Source: Isoetes taiwanensis (taxonomy: Eukaryota > Streptophyta > Lycopodiopsida > Isoetales > Isoetaceae). From it: a stretch of 64,000 bases of DNA. The notes beneath the pieces are model-generated. The model made no database searches. It saw only the letters and a program-made list of their open reading frames with translations, and was not told the DNA's origin. A program made the position numbers and the translations under genes. The number at the start of each line of letters is the position of its first letter. The stretch's first letter is position 1. The stretch is from the NCBI GenBank assembly GCA_021234155.1, contig JAJEKV010000020.1, forward strand, positions 18,157,018 through 18,221,017. Direction: 5' to 3'. Below, piece by piece: positions 1-12,249 of the stretch.

Positions 1-492
1 AAAATTGAGAGTCTAACTTTCAATGGTCTATATCGTTCCTAACATAAAGAAATTCAATAGTTCAGATCGATGCAACCATTGTCTCAATTTAAAGTCTACT
101 TGCTGTACAACCGACAACACAAGCACCCATATATTTGATCGGATTCTGTGTCTTCAACCTGTATATGTGCCGATCCCTCAAACTAACTATGCTTCTTACT
201 GTTATATTTTCTGATCCGGCCGTTAAGCCGGACCGAATGCCCCATAGCCATTTTTGGCATGCTCTATAATAGCATGTCGTGTTTGCCTTTATCTTAATAT
301 CTTCGATCTTCCCTTTTAATATCCTATAGGTTAAATATAACCTTTAACCCAAGGACCTAGGTCTATAAGAAACAATATATTTGAACTGTCTATGCACGTT
401 TTCTTTCAATCTCCTGCCTGTTGCTTAGATGCATTCTTCTGCCTCTGATTTCTTCTCCGCATTCACTGATTCTACATGATATATTCTTATCA
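1..492 (-). repeat. copia 3' LTR (window-truncated)
   Basis: Matches 4879-5380 almost exactly. Its inner end is CTTATCA at 486-492, so on the element strand the LTR starts TGATAAG. It is directly abutted by a polypurine tract. The outer end is beyond the window. Confidence 0.92.
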
Positions 493-501
493 TTCCCCCT
501 T
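493..501 (-). other. polypurine tract of the copia element
   Basis: On the minus strand this reads AAGGGGGAA, immediately before the 3' LTR. That is the expected position and composition of the plus-strand primer for reverse transcription. Confidence 0.75.
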
Positions 502-3280
502 CATGTATAATCAGTGCACTGAATTTGTTGATTTAAGGTAGTAAACCTTTTTGCTGATAGAGCCTTTGTCAACAAATCTGCCAATTGATTTTCTGTATTA
601 ACATATGTCAATCTTATCAGATTTTTTCCCACAACTTCTCTGATAAAGTGCAGCTCTAACTCTATATGCTTAGATCTTTCATGTAATACTGGGTCCTTAG
701 ACATTGCAATGTAGCTCGTATTATCACATAGCATTTCTGTTGGCTTCTTTTGATCAAAGCTGAGTTCTGTAATTAACCTTCTTTCCCAGATCACTTCCTT
801 AGCTGCTAAAGCAGCAGAAGCATACCCAGCTTCTGCATTAGAAAGAGCAGTAGATGTCTGCTTTTTACATTTCCATGCTACAGGCGCTCCTCCCAAAAAC
901 ACTAAGTATCCTGATGTGGACTTCCTGTGATCAAGATCTCCACCCCAGTCAGCATCACAATATGCTCTTAGTTCTAAATCTTCTGTGCAATATGTAATTC
1001 CATAATTTAGAGTGCCTTTTAAATATTTTAGCACTCGTTTTGCAGCAGTCCAGTGCTCCTTTCCTGGATCATTAAGATACCTACTGAGCATGTTTACTAT
1101 ATAGGCAATGTCTGGTCTTGAGAAATTAGCTACATATGTCAGACATCCTACCAGTGATCTATATGGAACCTTTTTCATTTCTTCTCTATCTTTCTCTGTT
1201 TTAGGACACATTTGTGCAGATATTTTTGTTCCTGGAACTACAGGAGTAGTACAAATTTTGCAACCTTCCATTCTGAACCGCTTCAACATTGATTCAATTT
1301 GATTCTTTTGAATCAGTCTTAGCCTCTTGTTCTTCCTATCCCTGTATACTTCTACTCCTAAAAATTTCTTCAATTCTCCTAGATCTATCATTTGAAACTT
1401 TTTGCTCAATATATGCTTGCAATGCTCTAAGACCTTCACACCTTTCGATATCATGATATTGTCATCCACGTAAAGTGCTATCATGCACCATTCATTCTCA
1501 AGCTGATATTTGTAAAGATTCCCATCATTTCTAAGCTTTATAAATCCTTGTTCTCTGAGATAATTATCCATGTATTTGTACCATTCTCTTGGCGACTGCC
1601 TCAATCCATAAACTGCCTTGTTTAATTTCCAGACTTTGTTGTCTCCTTCTTCAAAACCTGGTGCCTGTCTCATACATATCTCTTCTTCTAGTGGAGCATT
1701 CAGAAAAGCAGTGTTCACGTCCATATGATGGATCTCCAAGCTACATGCATTTGCAATTGACAGCAACATTCTAACACTGTTCATTTTTACTAATGGGGAA
1801 AAGGTTTCTTCAAAATCTTGTCCCCTTTTTTGCGAAAATCCCTGTGCTACAAGGCGTGCCTTGTATTTAGGTGTCACACCATCTGAAGCTGTTTTTATTT
1901 TGAAAAGCCATTTATTTCCCACTATATTTCTTCCATTTGGTATATCTGCTAGTTCATAAGTCTGTGTCCTTCTAAATGAGGCCATTTCGTCCTGCATTGC
2001 TTTTAACCATTTATCTCTATCATGAGAGACCAAAACTTCTTCATAACTCTTAGGGACATTATAATCAGAAAGCATTAATGCTTCAAATAAACTATGCAGC
2101 TCACCTCTATCTTCCATGAGTCTTTTACTCCTCCCTTGTTCATCTCGTCCACATTGCTCAGTATCTACACCAGCATTTTCTTGGAGCATCTGAGCCTCTG
2201 TCTTCCGTTTTCTTCGTGGTTGTTCGACCTGCTCCTCTTCATTATGGATCAGACCTGCTGGACCCTGCACATTCACATTACTGTCATAGATGTTAGCATT
2301 TTTAAGTTTAGTCAAGTCTTCTCGAGTCTGCTCCATGTCATCCGTATCAAATGTTACTTTATGCTCCTGCCTTTTCTCTTCATATGCTCTCATTTCTTGA
2401 GGCATGTTATTATTGATCTGATCGTCATGTATATTTATCTTAGGGATAGCTTTGTAGTATTGTTCTTCATCAAAGCTTACATCCCTGCTTACTAAAATTC
2501 TTCTTTTTTGTGGATCATACAACCTATAAGCTTTGGACTCCTCGTCATATCCAACAAGATATGCTATGTATGCTTGATCATCAAGTTTTTTCCGGAGTTC
2601 TTCAGGGACGTGAACAAATGCCAGGCAACCATACGCCTTCAGCCTGTCATAATTAGGCATTTTCCCTGTCCAAAGCATGTCAGGCACAGTACCCATTGTA
2701 CTTATAGATGGCAGCAGATTTTGTACATATACAGCAGCCTTTACTGCTTCTTCCCACAGGAAGTTGGGCAGACCAGAGAATTTCAGCATGCTTCTTACGG
2801 CATTCAATATTGTACGATTTTTCCTCTCAGCAACTCCATTTTGTTGAGGAGAAAATCTACACGTCAATTGCCATTTGATTCCACGATTTCTGCAGTATGC
2901 TTTGAATTCACTTGATAAGTATTCGCCTCCTCTGTCTGATCGTAGACATTTAATTTTCCTCCCTGTTTCCACTTCTACTTCATTCTGATAATCCTTAAAG
3001 GCCTCAAATGCTAAATCTTTAGATCTTAAGCAGTATACTTTGCACTTTCTGCTAAAGTCATCGATAAACGTCATAAAATATTTTTTGCCTGATAAGCTTG
3101 TGATATTTAACGGTCCGCACAAATCTGTATGCACAAGATCCAGTACTTCTTTTGCCCTGTATGATGATTTTTTAAATGGAAGTCTGCTATTTTTCCCAAG
3201 AATACATCCAGCACATTTGAAACTTTCAGTTTTGCATATTTAGCATTGAGAAACCCTTTTTTAATTAGCGACTCTCAAGC
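501..3280 (-). pseudogene. copia pol: integrase core, reverse transcriptase, RNase H
   Basis: An open frame of about 880 codons. It begins in the integrase with DLCGPL and the catalytic region (IDDFSRK, SDRGGEY and the QQNGVAERKNR block with the glutamate). It continues through copia RT (VKMNSVRMLL, HHMDVNTAFL, active site YVDD) to copia RNase H (CDADWGGD, STSGYLV, and a final domain reading SNAEAGYAS where EAEY is usual). The frame continues upstream of 3134 into the CxxC half of the integrase zinc finger (CAGC) near 3200. It then loses phase with the HHxx half near 3275, so the polyprotein is broken there. The RT and RNase H sections are long and open, as expected for a young copy. Confidence 0.9.
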
Positions 3281-3750
3281 GTGTTTTGAATTTACATGGC
3301 ATAACCTCTCATGCCATGTTTTAATTGTAGGACTTGTTATAAGATTAATGCTTGGCAAACAATATTCAACATCTAAACCAAACAAGTTTCCAACCCGTCT
3401 TCCAATAAACACTATTTTATTATCCATCAGAACCTTACATTGAAGTCTTTCAAACAAGACTTTGTAACCGAGATCTACAAGTTGAGATATAGAAATCAAG
3501 TTCCTGACTAAACTAGGAACGCACAGTACATCTTTTAATTTAACTACTTTCCCTTCAAGATCAAAAGGTTCAAGCATGCCACAGTCTTTGATCTCTTGGA
3601 GATCACCATTTCCCAACTGAACATGTCCACCACTATTTCCTTTGCATTCCTTGAGCAGCTTTGATGAGCATCGCCGTCCTTTGTCCTTTCAGCTCCTGAA
3701 TCTAAAATCAAGAGTTTGTGATTGTTATTTCCTTGTGTCAGAGCACACAA
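3275..3750 (-). pseudogene. copia protease and integrase N-terminus, frame-broken
   Basis: Two overlapping frames carry this part. One (3544-3750) has the aspartic protease active site LDSGAE. The other (3275-3616) carries the downstream protease/linker segment ending in WHERLCHVNSKHA, the histidine half of the integrase HHCC zinc finger. A frameshift lies around 3550-3620. A stop or frame change at 3275 separates it from the CxxC half. Copia polyproteins are normally one frame, so these are inactivating lesions. Confidence 0.8.
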
Positions 3751-3914
3751 TTCAGATTTACATACCTCTTCATCCTCATTTTGTTCGTCTTCTTCTCCTC
3801 CTGTTTCTTGTGCTAGATTTATTGCTGGATTTCCTCTTGCACTGCCCCTACCCCTGTTTACATGTTCCCCTCGAGAACTTGTAATTACGCCCCCGCCACG
3901 TCCTCGATTGAAGT

Positions 3915-4814
3915 CCCTTTAGGACTTGGACAATTAACAGCCAAGTGGCCTTTCCCTTCACAATTATAACATATAACCTCTCTTCCTAATTTCGGGCAGT
4001 CATTTTTCAAATGACCATAACTATCACAGTGATAGCATGGCCCGATTTTACTTTTAGAGCTGCTTGGACTTCCCTTTTTCTTACCTTTAAACTTGCTCGT
4101 ATCTGGTGCCGATGGTGATCATCATCATCACGCCCAATGATACTTTGCTCAAACTCTGTTCGTACCATCTGGATTGCATGTTCCTTTGATCTGGCCACAT
4201 TCCTCAATAATGTGGCTAAATGAGCCCTATGAGATACTGATCTTGCAATTGCCAAGATCTGGTATTCTTCATTCAAGATGATGCCTGCTCCTTCTAGATC
4301 TGCAATGATAGACTCGAATTTCTCAAGAAATTCTGTCAGAGCATCTTTATCATATAGTTTAAGACGTTTGAGTTGTTTCTCCAAAACATCTATTTGAGAC
4401 GATGATTTTGCCTCGTATGTCTTCACCATATATTGCCACATATCCTTTGGTGACATACCTCTTAGCTTCAGCTTGATTACGGGCCCAACTTTGCATGATA
4501 TAATAGCTTGAGCTTCCATAATATTCAGTCTTTCATCACTTGCTTCAGAGGTAACTGTAACTGTTGCAGATCTTCCAGATCCTCCTCCAACAACAGATTC
4601 CCCTGAAGTAGAGCTTGAGCTTGTTCCCCCTGCACTAGATGTTCCTGCAGTTATAATTGGGCTGGTACGTTTTTCAGTATTTTCATCTATCAAATACCAT
4701 AAATTCTCAAACTCTAGGACTTCCCTTATACTTTGTTTCCAAATTTGAAAACCTCCTTCACCTTTAAAGACCTCTATAGCATTCAATAGATTTGCTCCAA
4801 ATCTGGTAGACATT
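3915..4814 (-). pseudogene. copia gag with two zinc knuckles
   Basis: The natural start is probably the ATG at about 4814 (MSTRFGANLL). A GTG 14 codons further upstream is also in frame. The first ~265 codons match the copia capsid family, including FEKFESIIADLEGAG-like text and a serine/glycine-rich loop. The frame shifts near 4060. The nucleocapsid continues in another frame down to about 3925 with two CX2CX4HX4C knuckles (CYHCDSYGHLKNDC and CYNCEGKGHLAVNC). The gag product would coat the element RNA in virus-like particles; this copy cannot make the full protein without a frame change. Confidence 0.82.
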
Positions 4815-4878
4815 ATGATAAATGCAACTATAGAGGTTACAATCTGCTTAAACACTTAACGTTAGCAAATATCAATAG

Positions 4879-5380
4879 AAAATTGAGAGTCTAACTTTCA
4901 ATGGTCTATATCGTTCCTTTATAACTTAAACATAAAGAAATTCAATAGTTCAGATCGATGCAACCATTGTCTCAATTTAAAGTCTACTTGCTGTACAACC
5001 GACAACACAAGCACCCATATATTTGATCGGATTCTGTGTCTTCAACCTGTATATGTGCCGATCCCTCAAACTAACTATGCTTCTTACTGTTATATTTTCT
5101 GATCCGGCCGTTAAGCCGGACCGAATGCCCCATAGCCATTTTTGGCATGCTCTATAATAGCATGTCGTGTTTGCCTTTATCTTAATATCTTCGATCTTCC
5201 CTTTTAATATCCTATAGGTTAAATATAACCTTTAACCCAAGGACCTAGGTCTATAAGAAACAATATATTTGAACTGTCTATGCACGTTTTCTTTCAATCT
5301 CCTGCCTGTTGCTTAGATGCATTCTTCTGCCTCTGATTTCTTCTCTGCATTCACTGATTCTACATGATATATTCTTATCA
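4879..5380 (-). repeat. copia 5' LTR
   Basis: Homologous to 1-492, with a 10-bp insertion relative to it. The boundary next to gag is uncertain by a few tens of bases, because the matching outer end of the other LTR is outside the window. I could not identify a primer binding site between the LTR and gag. Confidence 0.88.
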
Positions 5381-5703
5381 GGATGAGTACAGAATGGAAG
5401 CTGAGAACACAAACTTGCTGAAAAAGGCTAAAGATTTGGCTGCATTCAAGGCTGCCCACAAAATACAAGGCACCTTTAAAAAAGGAGAGCTTGTTCTCAA
5501 ATGGAACAAGTCAAAGGAGGACTCAGCTGGCAAATTTGATAACATTTGGGAAGGACCCTTTGTAGTGCTGGATCCTGCAGGTACAAATTCTTATTGGTTA
5601 CAAGAAGTTGCTTCAGGGATGCCACTGCCAAATCCTATCAACATCCTGCACCTGAAGAGGTATTGGGACCAGCATACTTGCTTGTCCCTCTTTTTACATT
5701 AAA
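5381..5703 (+). pseudogene. gypsy integrase C-terminus (copy 1), cut by the copia insertion
   Basis: The 3' end of a Ty3/gypsy pol gene. It opens at DEYRMEAENT and runs through the integrase C-terminal segment (GELVLKWNK, WEGPFVVL, NPINILHLKRYW) to a stop at about 5701. It is about 95% identical at protein level to the end of the second gypsy copy at 11930-12249. Everything upstream was separated by the copia element and lies left of the window. Confidence 0.88.
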
Positions 5704-6504
5704 AGCTTAGAAGTTTATAGCAGATTTAAAGTAGTTAGATCAGTTTGACTTTTGAGCATCTTTATTCCAGCAGGCTAGATCAGTTTGATTTTGAGCACAT
5801 TACTCTAATATGATTGGTTTCATGTTTTCTAGGATGACCTGACCAGACAAAGTATACATGATTTCAAGAACAGGACTGATGCTACTAATTACCAAGTGTC
5901 ATATGCAGGAGCACCCTTCTTCCATTTTCTCATCTGTTTTAAATATTCCTACCATCCATTCAGCCCCTTATTCCTCTTTCATACCTCTACCAGCACTCTG
6001 CAAAGTCACCTTCACCATCCTAGCAGAGTTGCAAGTAATTGAGACTAATTGGTTTGTGTGTTTCCATGACAGGTACACTCTTGTTCCATCTTTCTCATCT
6101 GTCACATTTAGTCCTACCTACCATTTAAAACCTCTCATTCTTGTTTTCATTCCCAAGCACTCTGCAATTCATCTTTACCACCATAGCAGAGCCCTCAAGC
6201 ACTTGCACACTCACTTTATCTCCAGTTCATCACCACCTCACCATATCCACACTCACTTTCTCTTCACTCACCTCATTCCATTCACAATCATTCCACCACC
6301 CTTTTGTCATACTCACATTCACTTCTACCTTTTTTTATCCATATTATTCCCTCACCACATTCATACTCACTTCACCCACACTTGCACTTCACACTCTCAT
6401 ATCTCCACTGGGACACCTTGGCACAAAGTTGAAGACCCCTCTAGTTATTTATTTTTTGACATCACATGGCTGAGGGGACCAGCCTTTTTCTTGTTTTGGC
6501 GAGA
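5704..6504 (+). other. 3' noncoding region of gypsy copy 1
   Basis: No gene. It aligns along its length with 12250-13018 after the second copy. It is rich in C, A and T, with repeated CACTCAC and CATCACC words and several copies of a CCACCATAGCAGAG word. No good polypurine tract is visible directly before the LTR; GGCGAGA is the only purine run. Confidence 0.6.
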
Positions 6505-8429
6505 TGTTGCCCCCAAAGGGCAACATGCTAATTGTGGTCTATGCATTCAAACTAGGTCAATTTATCTTAAAGAAGTAGGTCAAAGTTTGGAAGACTCTTG
6601 GTATTCAACATTGATGTGGAGGTCAAAGAGTATTCATTTTTCAAGTCAACAAGTGCTCAAGGCTCAAAACTCACATGAGGTACTTTATTTGAGGTCAAAA
6701 TGCTTAGTCAAGAATATGCTCTAGAAGATTCTGTGTTATGAAGTTTGGAAGACATTGCTTGAAGTTTGGAAGTTGAAGTTTGGAAGATTCCCTTATATGG
6801 TTCCACCCTTGTCACCTTGCTTTTTGCCTAGCCATTTTTCCTTCTTACATCCCTAACCTATTTTATTACCATTATTTGCTAATTTTTCCATGACATCTCC
6901 CTACACCATTGCCCTCCAAATTTGCTTCTTCTTTGCCATAAACATTTACCCCACACTTTGCTTAATCATGAACCTTGTTTTTCTACATCCATATCTTATT
7001 ATCTTCTATCTCCACCATCCACATGGACCTTTGTTGCCCCCATGGCAAACCTTTTTACCTCTTACCTTATGGTTATACCCTTATTGGTTCCCTACTCCTT
7101 CAAATCAGTTTCATGGCCCTAGAACTAAAAATTTGGATACAAGTGCTTGATACCATGGCCTAGGCTTGCAAAAACTTCAAGAAAATATGAGCCTTGAGTA
7201 TTGAACCATGGGGGAACTTCGGAAAAACCCAAAATACAGGAATATTCCCAGCATATACAAAGGAAATACGCGAACCGTATCGCGGGAGTTTCACGAATTA
7301 TACGGGCATGAACCCTAAATCTCAGGAACTGCTAAAATCGTGCCGGAATTGATTCTACCGCCTTCCTAACCCTGCTATTACTGGATTCCCGCTGCCCCTA
7401 AACTTAATGAACCACAAATCAAGCCCTAAGATGCCGGAACCACTAAATTTGAAAATATATATGGGAAATTAGATCCGAGACACTTTTGAAGGCCCAGAAG
7501 CGTACAAATCTTACTGTGATCATTGCTGAGCATGACTAGAAGGATTTAGGAAGATTCTGAGTACTTCCCGATCAAATCCCAAGAGATTTGGTTGGAAATT
7601 ATCTATTGAAATTATTTATTGACCTGAAGTTGATTTTGAAGTACTGAAGTATTATTACCCAACATTATTATGATTGATTTACCTCCATATCAATGAAATT
7701 TGATGCCTACTTGAAGAAATTATCTCTGTTATGATTCTTTACAATTCCAGTCTGTTCAAAATTCTACAGAAAATTCCCATATACTTTTGATTGCTTTTGG
7801 CCCATTTGCCATCAATCCTTGAGACATCTGGAGCCCATATGTTTTGAAAAATCCAAAAAACTCCACTCACAACTCAAGTTAGAAATTTTTGCATTCTGTT
7901 TTGACTATTCTTGACTGTATTTTGCCAAATCCAGCCACAAAAAATACTTTTGCCTATCCAAATGAAAATCTGACTACTTGCCTATATTCCTCATCATCAT
8001 TACAGCATATTTGCTTTGGAAATTCTCAAAAACTCGTTTGACAACTCCAAAATCCCAATCTCTGATCACTGTTTTCAGATTTGACTTCTATTGACCAAAT
8101 TTTGACTGCACTTTAAGCTCGAATAACTCACAAACTAAGTTTCTGACTTGGTCAGAGGCTTTACTATTGGTTACCTACAACTTTTTTGACCAAGCTTGCA
8201 GTGGTTGACTCAAAAAATCGATCTGCATATCAATACCACAACTGTTTTGGCAAAGGTGTCAATTTTTGGAAATGGGAAAGGTATAAAACTTCAAATTTTG
8301 GAACTTGTCTTTGAAATTATCTTGCATAGATTGATCACCTTAAGTGATCTGGAGGTTCTAACCCCAATTTGAGTGAAAACTCAAGTTGGTTCCTCGTGGT
8401 TGACCTTTAAGCCAGGTTTAGGGTCAACA
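6505..8429 (+). repeat. 1.9-kb gypsy LTR (family 1), shared between two tandem copies
   Basis: Boundaries are set by the independent solo LTR at 58910-60867, which has target duplications. The LTR starts TGTTGCCCCC and ends GGGTCAACA. The 5' end forms a stem TGTTGCCC/GGGCAACA. Near the 3' end are a hairpin at 8333-8349 (GATCACCTTAAGTGATC), a TGGAGGTTCTA motif at 8350-8360 and a terminal hairpin at 8399-8428. It works as 3' LTR of copy 1 and is followed directly, without primer site or gag, by the protease of copy 2. Confidence 0.85.
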
Positions 8430-8435
8430 AGGTTA

Positions 8436-11400
8436 TTCCTTTTCTAATGTGTTGCTGGATGGTGGCTCACCTCTAAATATCATGCCTTATCATGTTATGA
8501 AAAAATGTGGGCTCGAGATAGATAAAAGATCATCTGTTTTGTTAAAATCCTTTTCTAATGCTAAAATAGCACCAGTTGGTATTGTGACCAAAGTTCCTGT
8601 TAACACTGAAGGCATTGTTGTAGCTGCCAACTTTGTTGTTGTTGCTTTTGAGGATTTGGGAGAAGATGCAGATATATATGATCTCTTGCTAGGGAGAAGG
8701 TGGATGGCCACAGTTGATGCTAGGCCAATCTGGTCTGAAGGGAGGTGCACCATTTCAAATGGTACTCAAGTGGCCACAATATACAACCAGGATGGTTCTT
8801 ATGGCTTCAAGGAAGAGGTACCTTTATTAAAGAAATGCTTATAGAAGAGCCTCTAGGATCTTATAGTCTAGCAACCCCTAGCACAAAGAAAATTGATTTG
8901 ATCCCCTTGATTAGGGAGTGTGCACTGCCTTCTGAGAATGGTAAAGAAGGGTGTTTATGGTTTGATGGAGGGATTTCAAAGAAATTAAATGTAGCTTCAT
9001 CTGCAGCTATACTAAAGGATACTTCCAGTAAACTCTTGGCTAAAGTAGGAAGGATTTTTCCTCAAATAACTTCCAATGTAGCAGAGTATAAAGCTTTGAT
9101 TGCAGGTCTCCAAGAAGCTAAGGCTATGGACATTTCAGTCATCCACATTTATGGAGATTCTCAATTGGTTTGCAGACAGGTTAGTGGTGAATATCAGGCC
9201 AAGAATGCTGACATGGAGTCTCTGAGAAACCAGGTAATGGGAATGCTTGCTCACTTTACTTCCTGGAAAATTACTCATATACCAAGGGAGCAGAATTGGG
9301 AAGCTGATGCTTTGTGCAGAGATACCTTAATGATATACCTATCTGAAGGAGCTATACCAGAGGAAGATCTTGATGAGGACGAGGCTAAGGAATTTTGCCC
9401 CATCATAAATGCATCACAAGAGGAAGCAACCAATCAAGTCATTATCAATAAACATGGCCAGCAAAGAACTCTGTTTGTGGGAGATCTCTTTGATACACAA
9501 AACAAGGAAGAGATTACAAAATTCTTTGAAGAAAGAAGTGATGTGTTTGCTTGGGATTATTCTGAACTCATTGGTATCAAGAAAGAGGTATGTCAATTTG
9601 AAATCAAAATTAAGGAAGGTTGTAAACCTGTTTTCCAGAAGTTAAGAAGGATCAATGCTTCACTTTTAGATCTAATTAAAGATGAGTTGCATCAGATGTT
9701 GGATGCAGGTGTTATTGTGGAGATTATTAATCCTAAATGGGTGTCATGCATTGTTCCAGTGGAAAAAAAGAATGGTGCTTTGAGAATCTGTATAGATTAT
9801 CGAAGCCACCATAAAAGATTGTTATCCTTTGCCTTTTCTAGAGGAAATTCTATATGTTGTTGCAGGGAAAGACATGTACTTATTTTTGGATGGTTTTTCA
9901 GGGTTTAATCAGATCAGTATCAAAGAGGAGGATCAGCCAAAGACTTCATTTATCACTCCCTGGGGTACATATGCTATGAAAAGAATGCCATTTGGCTTGA
10001 TGAATGCCCCAGCTACTTTCCAAAGGGCAATGGATGTTATTTTCAAAACCATGTCTGCTGAAGAGTTTAGGGTGTATCTAGATGACCTTTGTCTGGGTTC
10101 TCACTCTACGAATCATGTGGAATTACTTGCAAAAATTTGCTCTTTATGCAGGAGTTCAGGAGTTAATCTAAATCCAAAAAAGTGCATCTTTTTCGCATCA
10201 AAAGGACAGCTTTTAGGACATGAAATATCCAACCAAGGTATTCAAGTTGCTCAAGATAAGATTGAAGCCCTCAAAAAGCTAGCACCCCCCAAGAATTTAA
10301 AGCAGGTTAAGAGCTTTATTGGTATGACAAGTTTCCTTAGAATGTATATTCCAAATTTTGCTGATATCTTGAGTCCCATTTCTAAGTTGACCAGGGTAGG
10401 TAAATTTTCTAAGTCTGAAAGCAAGCACATACCTATCACATGGACTTCAGAATGCCAAGAGGCTTTTGACTTTCTCATTTCATCCATATGTGAAGCTACT
10501 CTTTTGAAAAAACCAGATCTAAGCATGCCATTTGAAGTTTATATCACTGTTACTAAAAAGGCCATAGGTTTAGCCATTTTGCAGGATAAGCATACCATAG
10601 TTTTTGCAAGCAAACAATGGTCTGCTCTTGAAGAAAGATACACCAGAATAGAAAAAAGTGTTGCTGCTCTCATGTTTCTTATTAATAGACAAGGACATTT
10701 GCTTCTGAAAAGCCAAGTCCAAGTCTACATGAAGCAAAACCCAATAGGTTTGCTATTTGGTAAGGCAACTAATAAACCAAAGATCCAGAGATGGGCTTGT
10801 AAGTTGCAAAGTTATGATATTTCTGTAAAAGAGTTGCATTTGGCACGAAATCCTAGCCTCTACTTGCCTTACATATTTTTTGACCATGAAGATGAATTGG
10901 ATACTACTGACACTTCACTTGCAGTGGCACATTTAGAGGTAACTCAAGGAGATCAAGCCAAGGGAGGATGGCAGCGACCTATTAGAGATTTTTTACAATA
11001 TGGGATCATCTCTCCAAGCCTCACCCCAAGTCAGAAAAGGAGATTCAAGGACAAGTGCAGACAATTCAAGCTGATAGACAATGTCTTGTGCAAAGTTAAC
11101 CGAGATGGAATCTTGTTGAGATGTGTAAATGAAGATGAGTCTGCCTTGATTATCAGGGAGATGCATAAAGGTATCTGTGGAGGACATTTTGCTGGGGATA
11201 CCACTGCAAAAAAGATTCTCAGGTCTGGATATTATTGGCCTACTGTTTTAGAGATTGCTATGAGATCATAAAAACTTGCCATCAATGTCAGATTTTTAGC
11301 AAAAGAATTTTATTGCCAGCTGCCTTGAATCCTATTATATCTCCAGGACCTTTTCAAATTTGGGGGCTAGATTATATTGGCCCCATTAATCCTTCTTCTA

Positions 11401-12249
11401 CAGGTCAACATCAACATATTATTGTGGCTACAGATTATTTTACTAAATGGGCAGAAGCCATACCTTTGAGGCAGGCCAATGCCTTCACAACTGCAAGGTT
11501 TTTACATGAATATGTTTGTTCTAGGTTTGGTATTCCTTTCCAATTACATTCTGATAGAGGTACCCCTTTTGTTAATGAAGTCATTGCTAACTTGTTGAGC
11601 ATTTTGAAGGTCAAGCATACCAAAAGCTCTTCATACTATCCTCAGGGTAATGGACAAGCTGAAGCTACTAACAAAGTGTTGAAAAATATTCTGCAGAAGA
11701 CAGTTGAGGTTAACAAGAGGGATTGGCATGTCAAAATAGTGAATGCACTTTGGGCTTATAGAGTCACTATCAAAACAGCTACAAATCACACACCTTTCAA
11801 TTTGGTCTATGGCATAGAGGCAGTTTTACCAGTAGAACTTGAGTTACCTTCCTTGAGATTAGCTCATAAATTGTGCTTACCATTTGAACATGCCTTGCAG
11901 GAAAGATTGGATGCCTTGTTACATCTAGATGAGTATAGAATGGAGGCTGAGAACACTAATTTGCTGAAAAAGGCTAAAGATCATTTTGCATTCAAAGGTC
12001 GCACACAAAATACAAGGTACTTTTAGGAAGGGAGAGCTTGTCCTCAAATGGAATAAGTCAAAGGAAGATTCAACTGGCAAATTTGATAATATTTGGGAAG
12101 GACCCTTTGTAGTGCTAGAATCTGCAGGTACCAACTCTTATTGGTTACAAGAGGTTGCTTCAGGAATGCCATTGCCAAACCCTATCAATATCCTGCATTT
12201 GAAAAGGTATTGGGACCAGCATGCTTGCTTGTCCCTCTTTTTACATTAA
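8436..12249 (+). pseudogene. gypsy (Tat-like) pol, copy 2: protease, extra RNase H, RT, RNase H relic, integrase
   Basis: Order seen: retropepsin (LLDGGSPLN at ~8452, the DGGS form typical of Tat-like elements); an archaeal-type RNase H domain (~8950-9340; WFDGG, AEYKAL, GDSQLV and EADAL give the D-E-D-D residues); RT (~9600-10400, active site YLDD); a degraded gypsy RNase H without a clear first aspartate (~10500-10870); and integrase with zinc finger and DDE core (GLDYIGP, SDRGT, QGNGQAEATNK). Frameshifts occur near 8815, 9805 (about 11 bp lost after IDYR), 11235 and 11995. Gag and the primer site are absent: coding begins 7 bp after the upstream LTR. This copy is dead. Confidence 0.9.

Larger units (their letters stand above)
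1..5380 (-). mobile_element. Ty1/copia LTR retrotransposon, nearly complete, nested in a gypsy element
   Basis: Two near-identical LTRs flank gag, protease, integrase, reverse transcriptase and RNase H in the copia order (integrase before RT), all on the minus strand. The left LTR is cut by the window edge. Over the shared ~490 bp the LTRs differ by one 10-bp indel (near 38/4917) and one substitution that I noticed, so the insertion is recent. The right LTR ends at 5380 and gypsy integrase coding sequence resumes at 5381, so the element landed inside a gypsy pol gene. The left target-site duplication lies outside the window. The coding region has at least two frame breaks, so this copy looks non-autonomous despite its youth. 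Confidence 0.93.

Noticed and set aside
2094-2915. Two plus-strand frames of ~135 codons inside the copia element
   Set aside because: Antisense shadows of copia pol, with no motif of their own.
5858-6724. 288-codon plus-strand frame rich in His, Ser, Phe and Thr
   Set aside because: It spans the gypsy 3' noncoding region and the LTR start; the composition reflects the CACTCAC-rich repeat and it is not conserved as a frame at 12572-13127.
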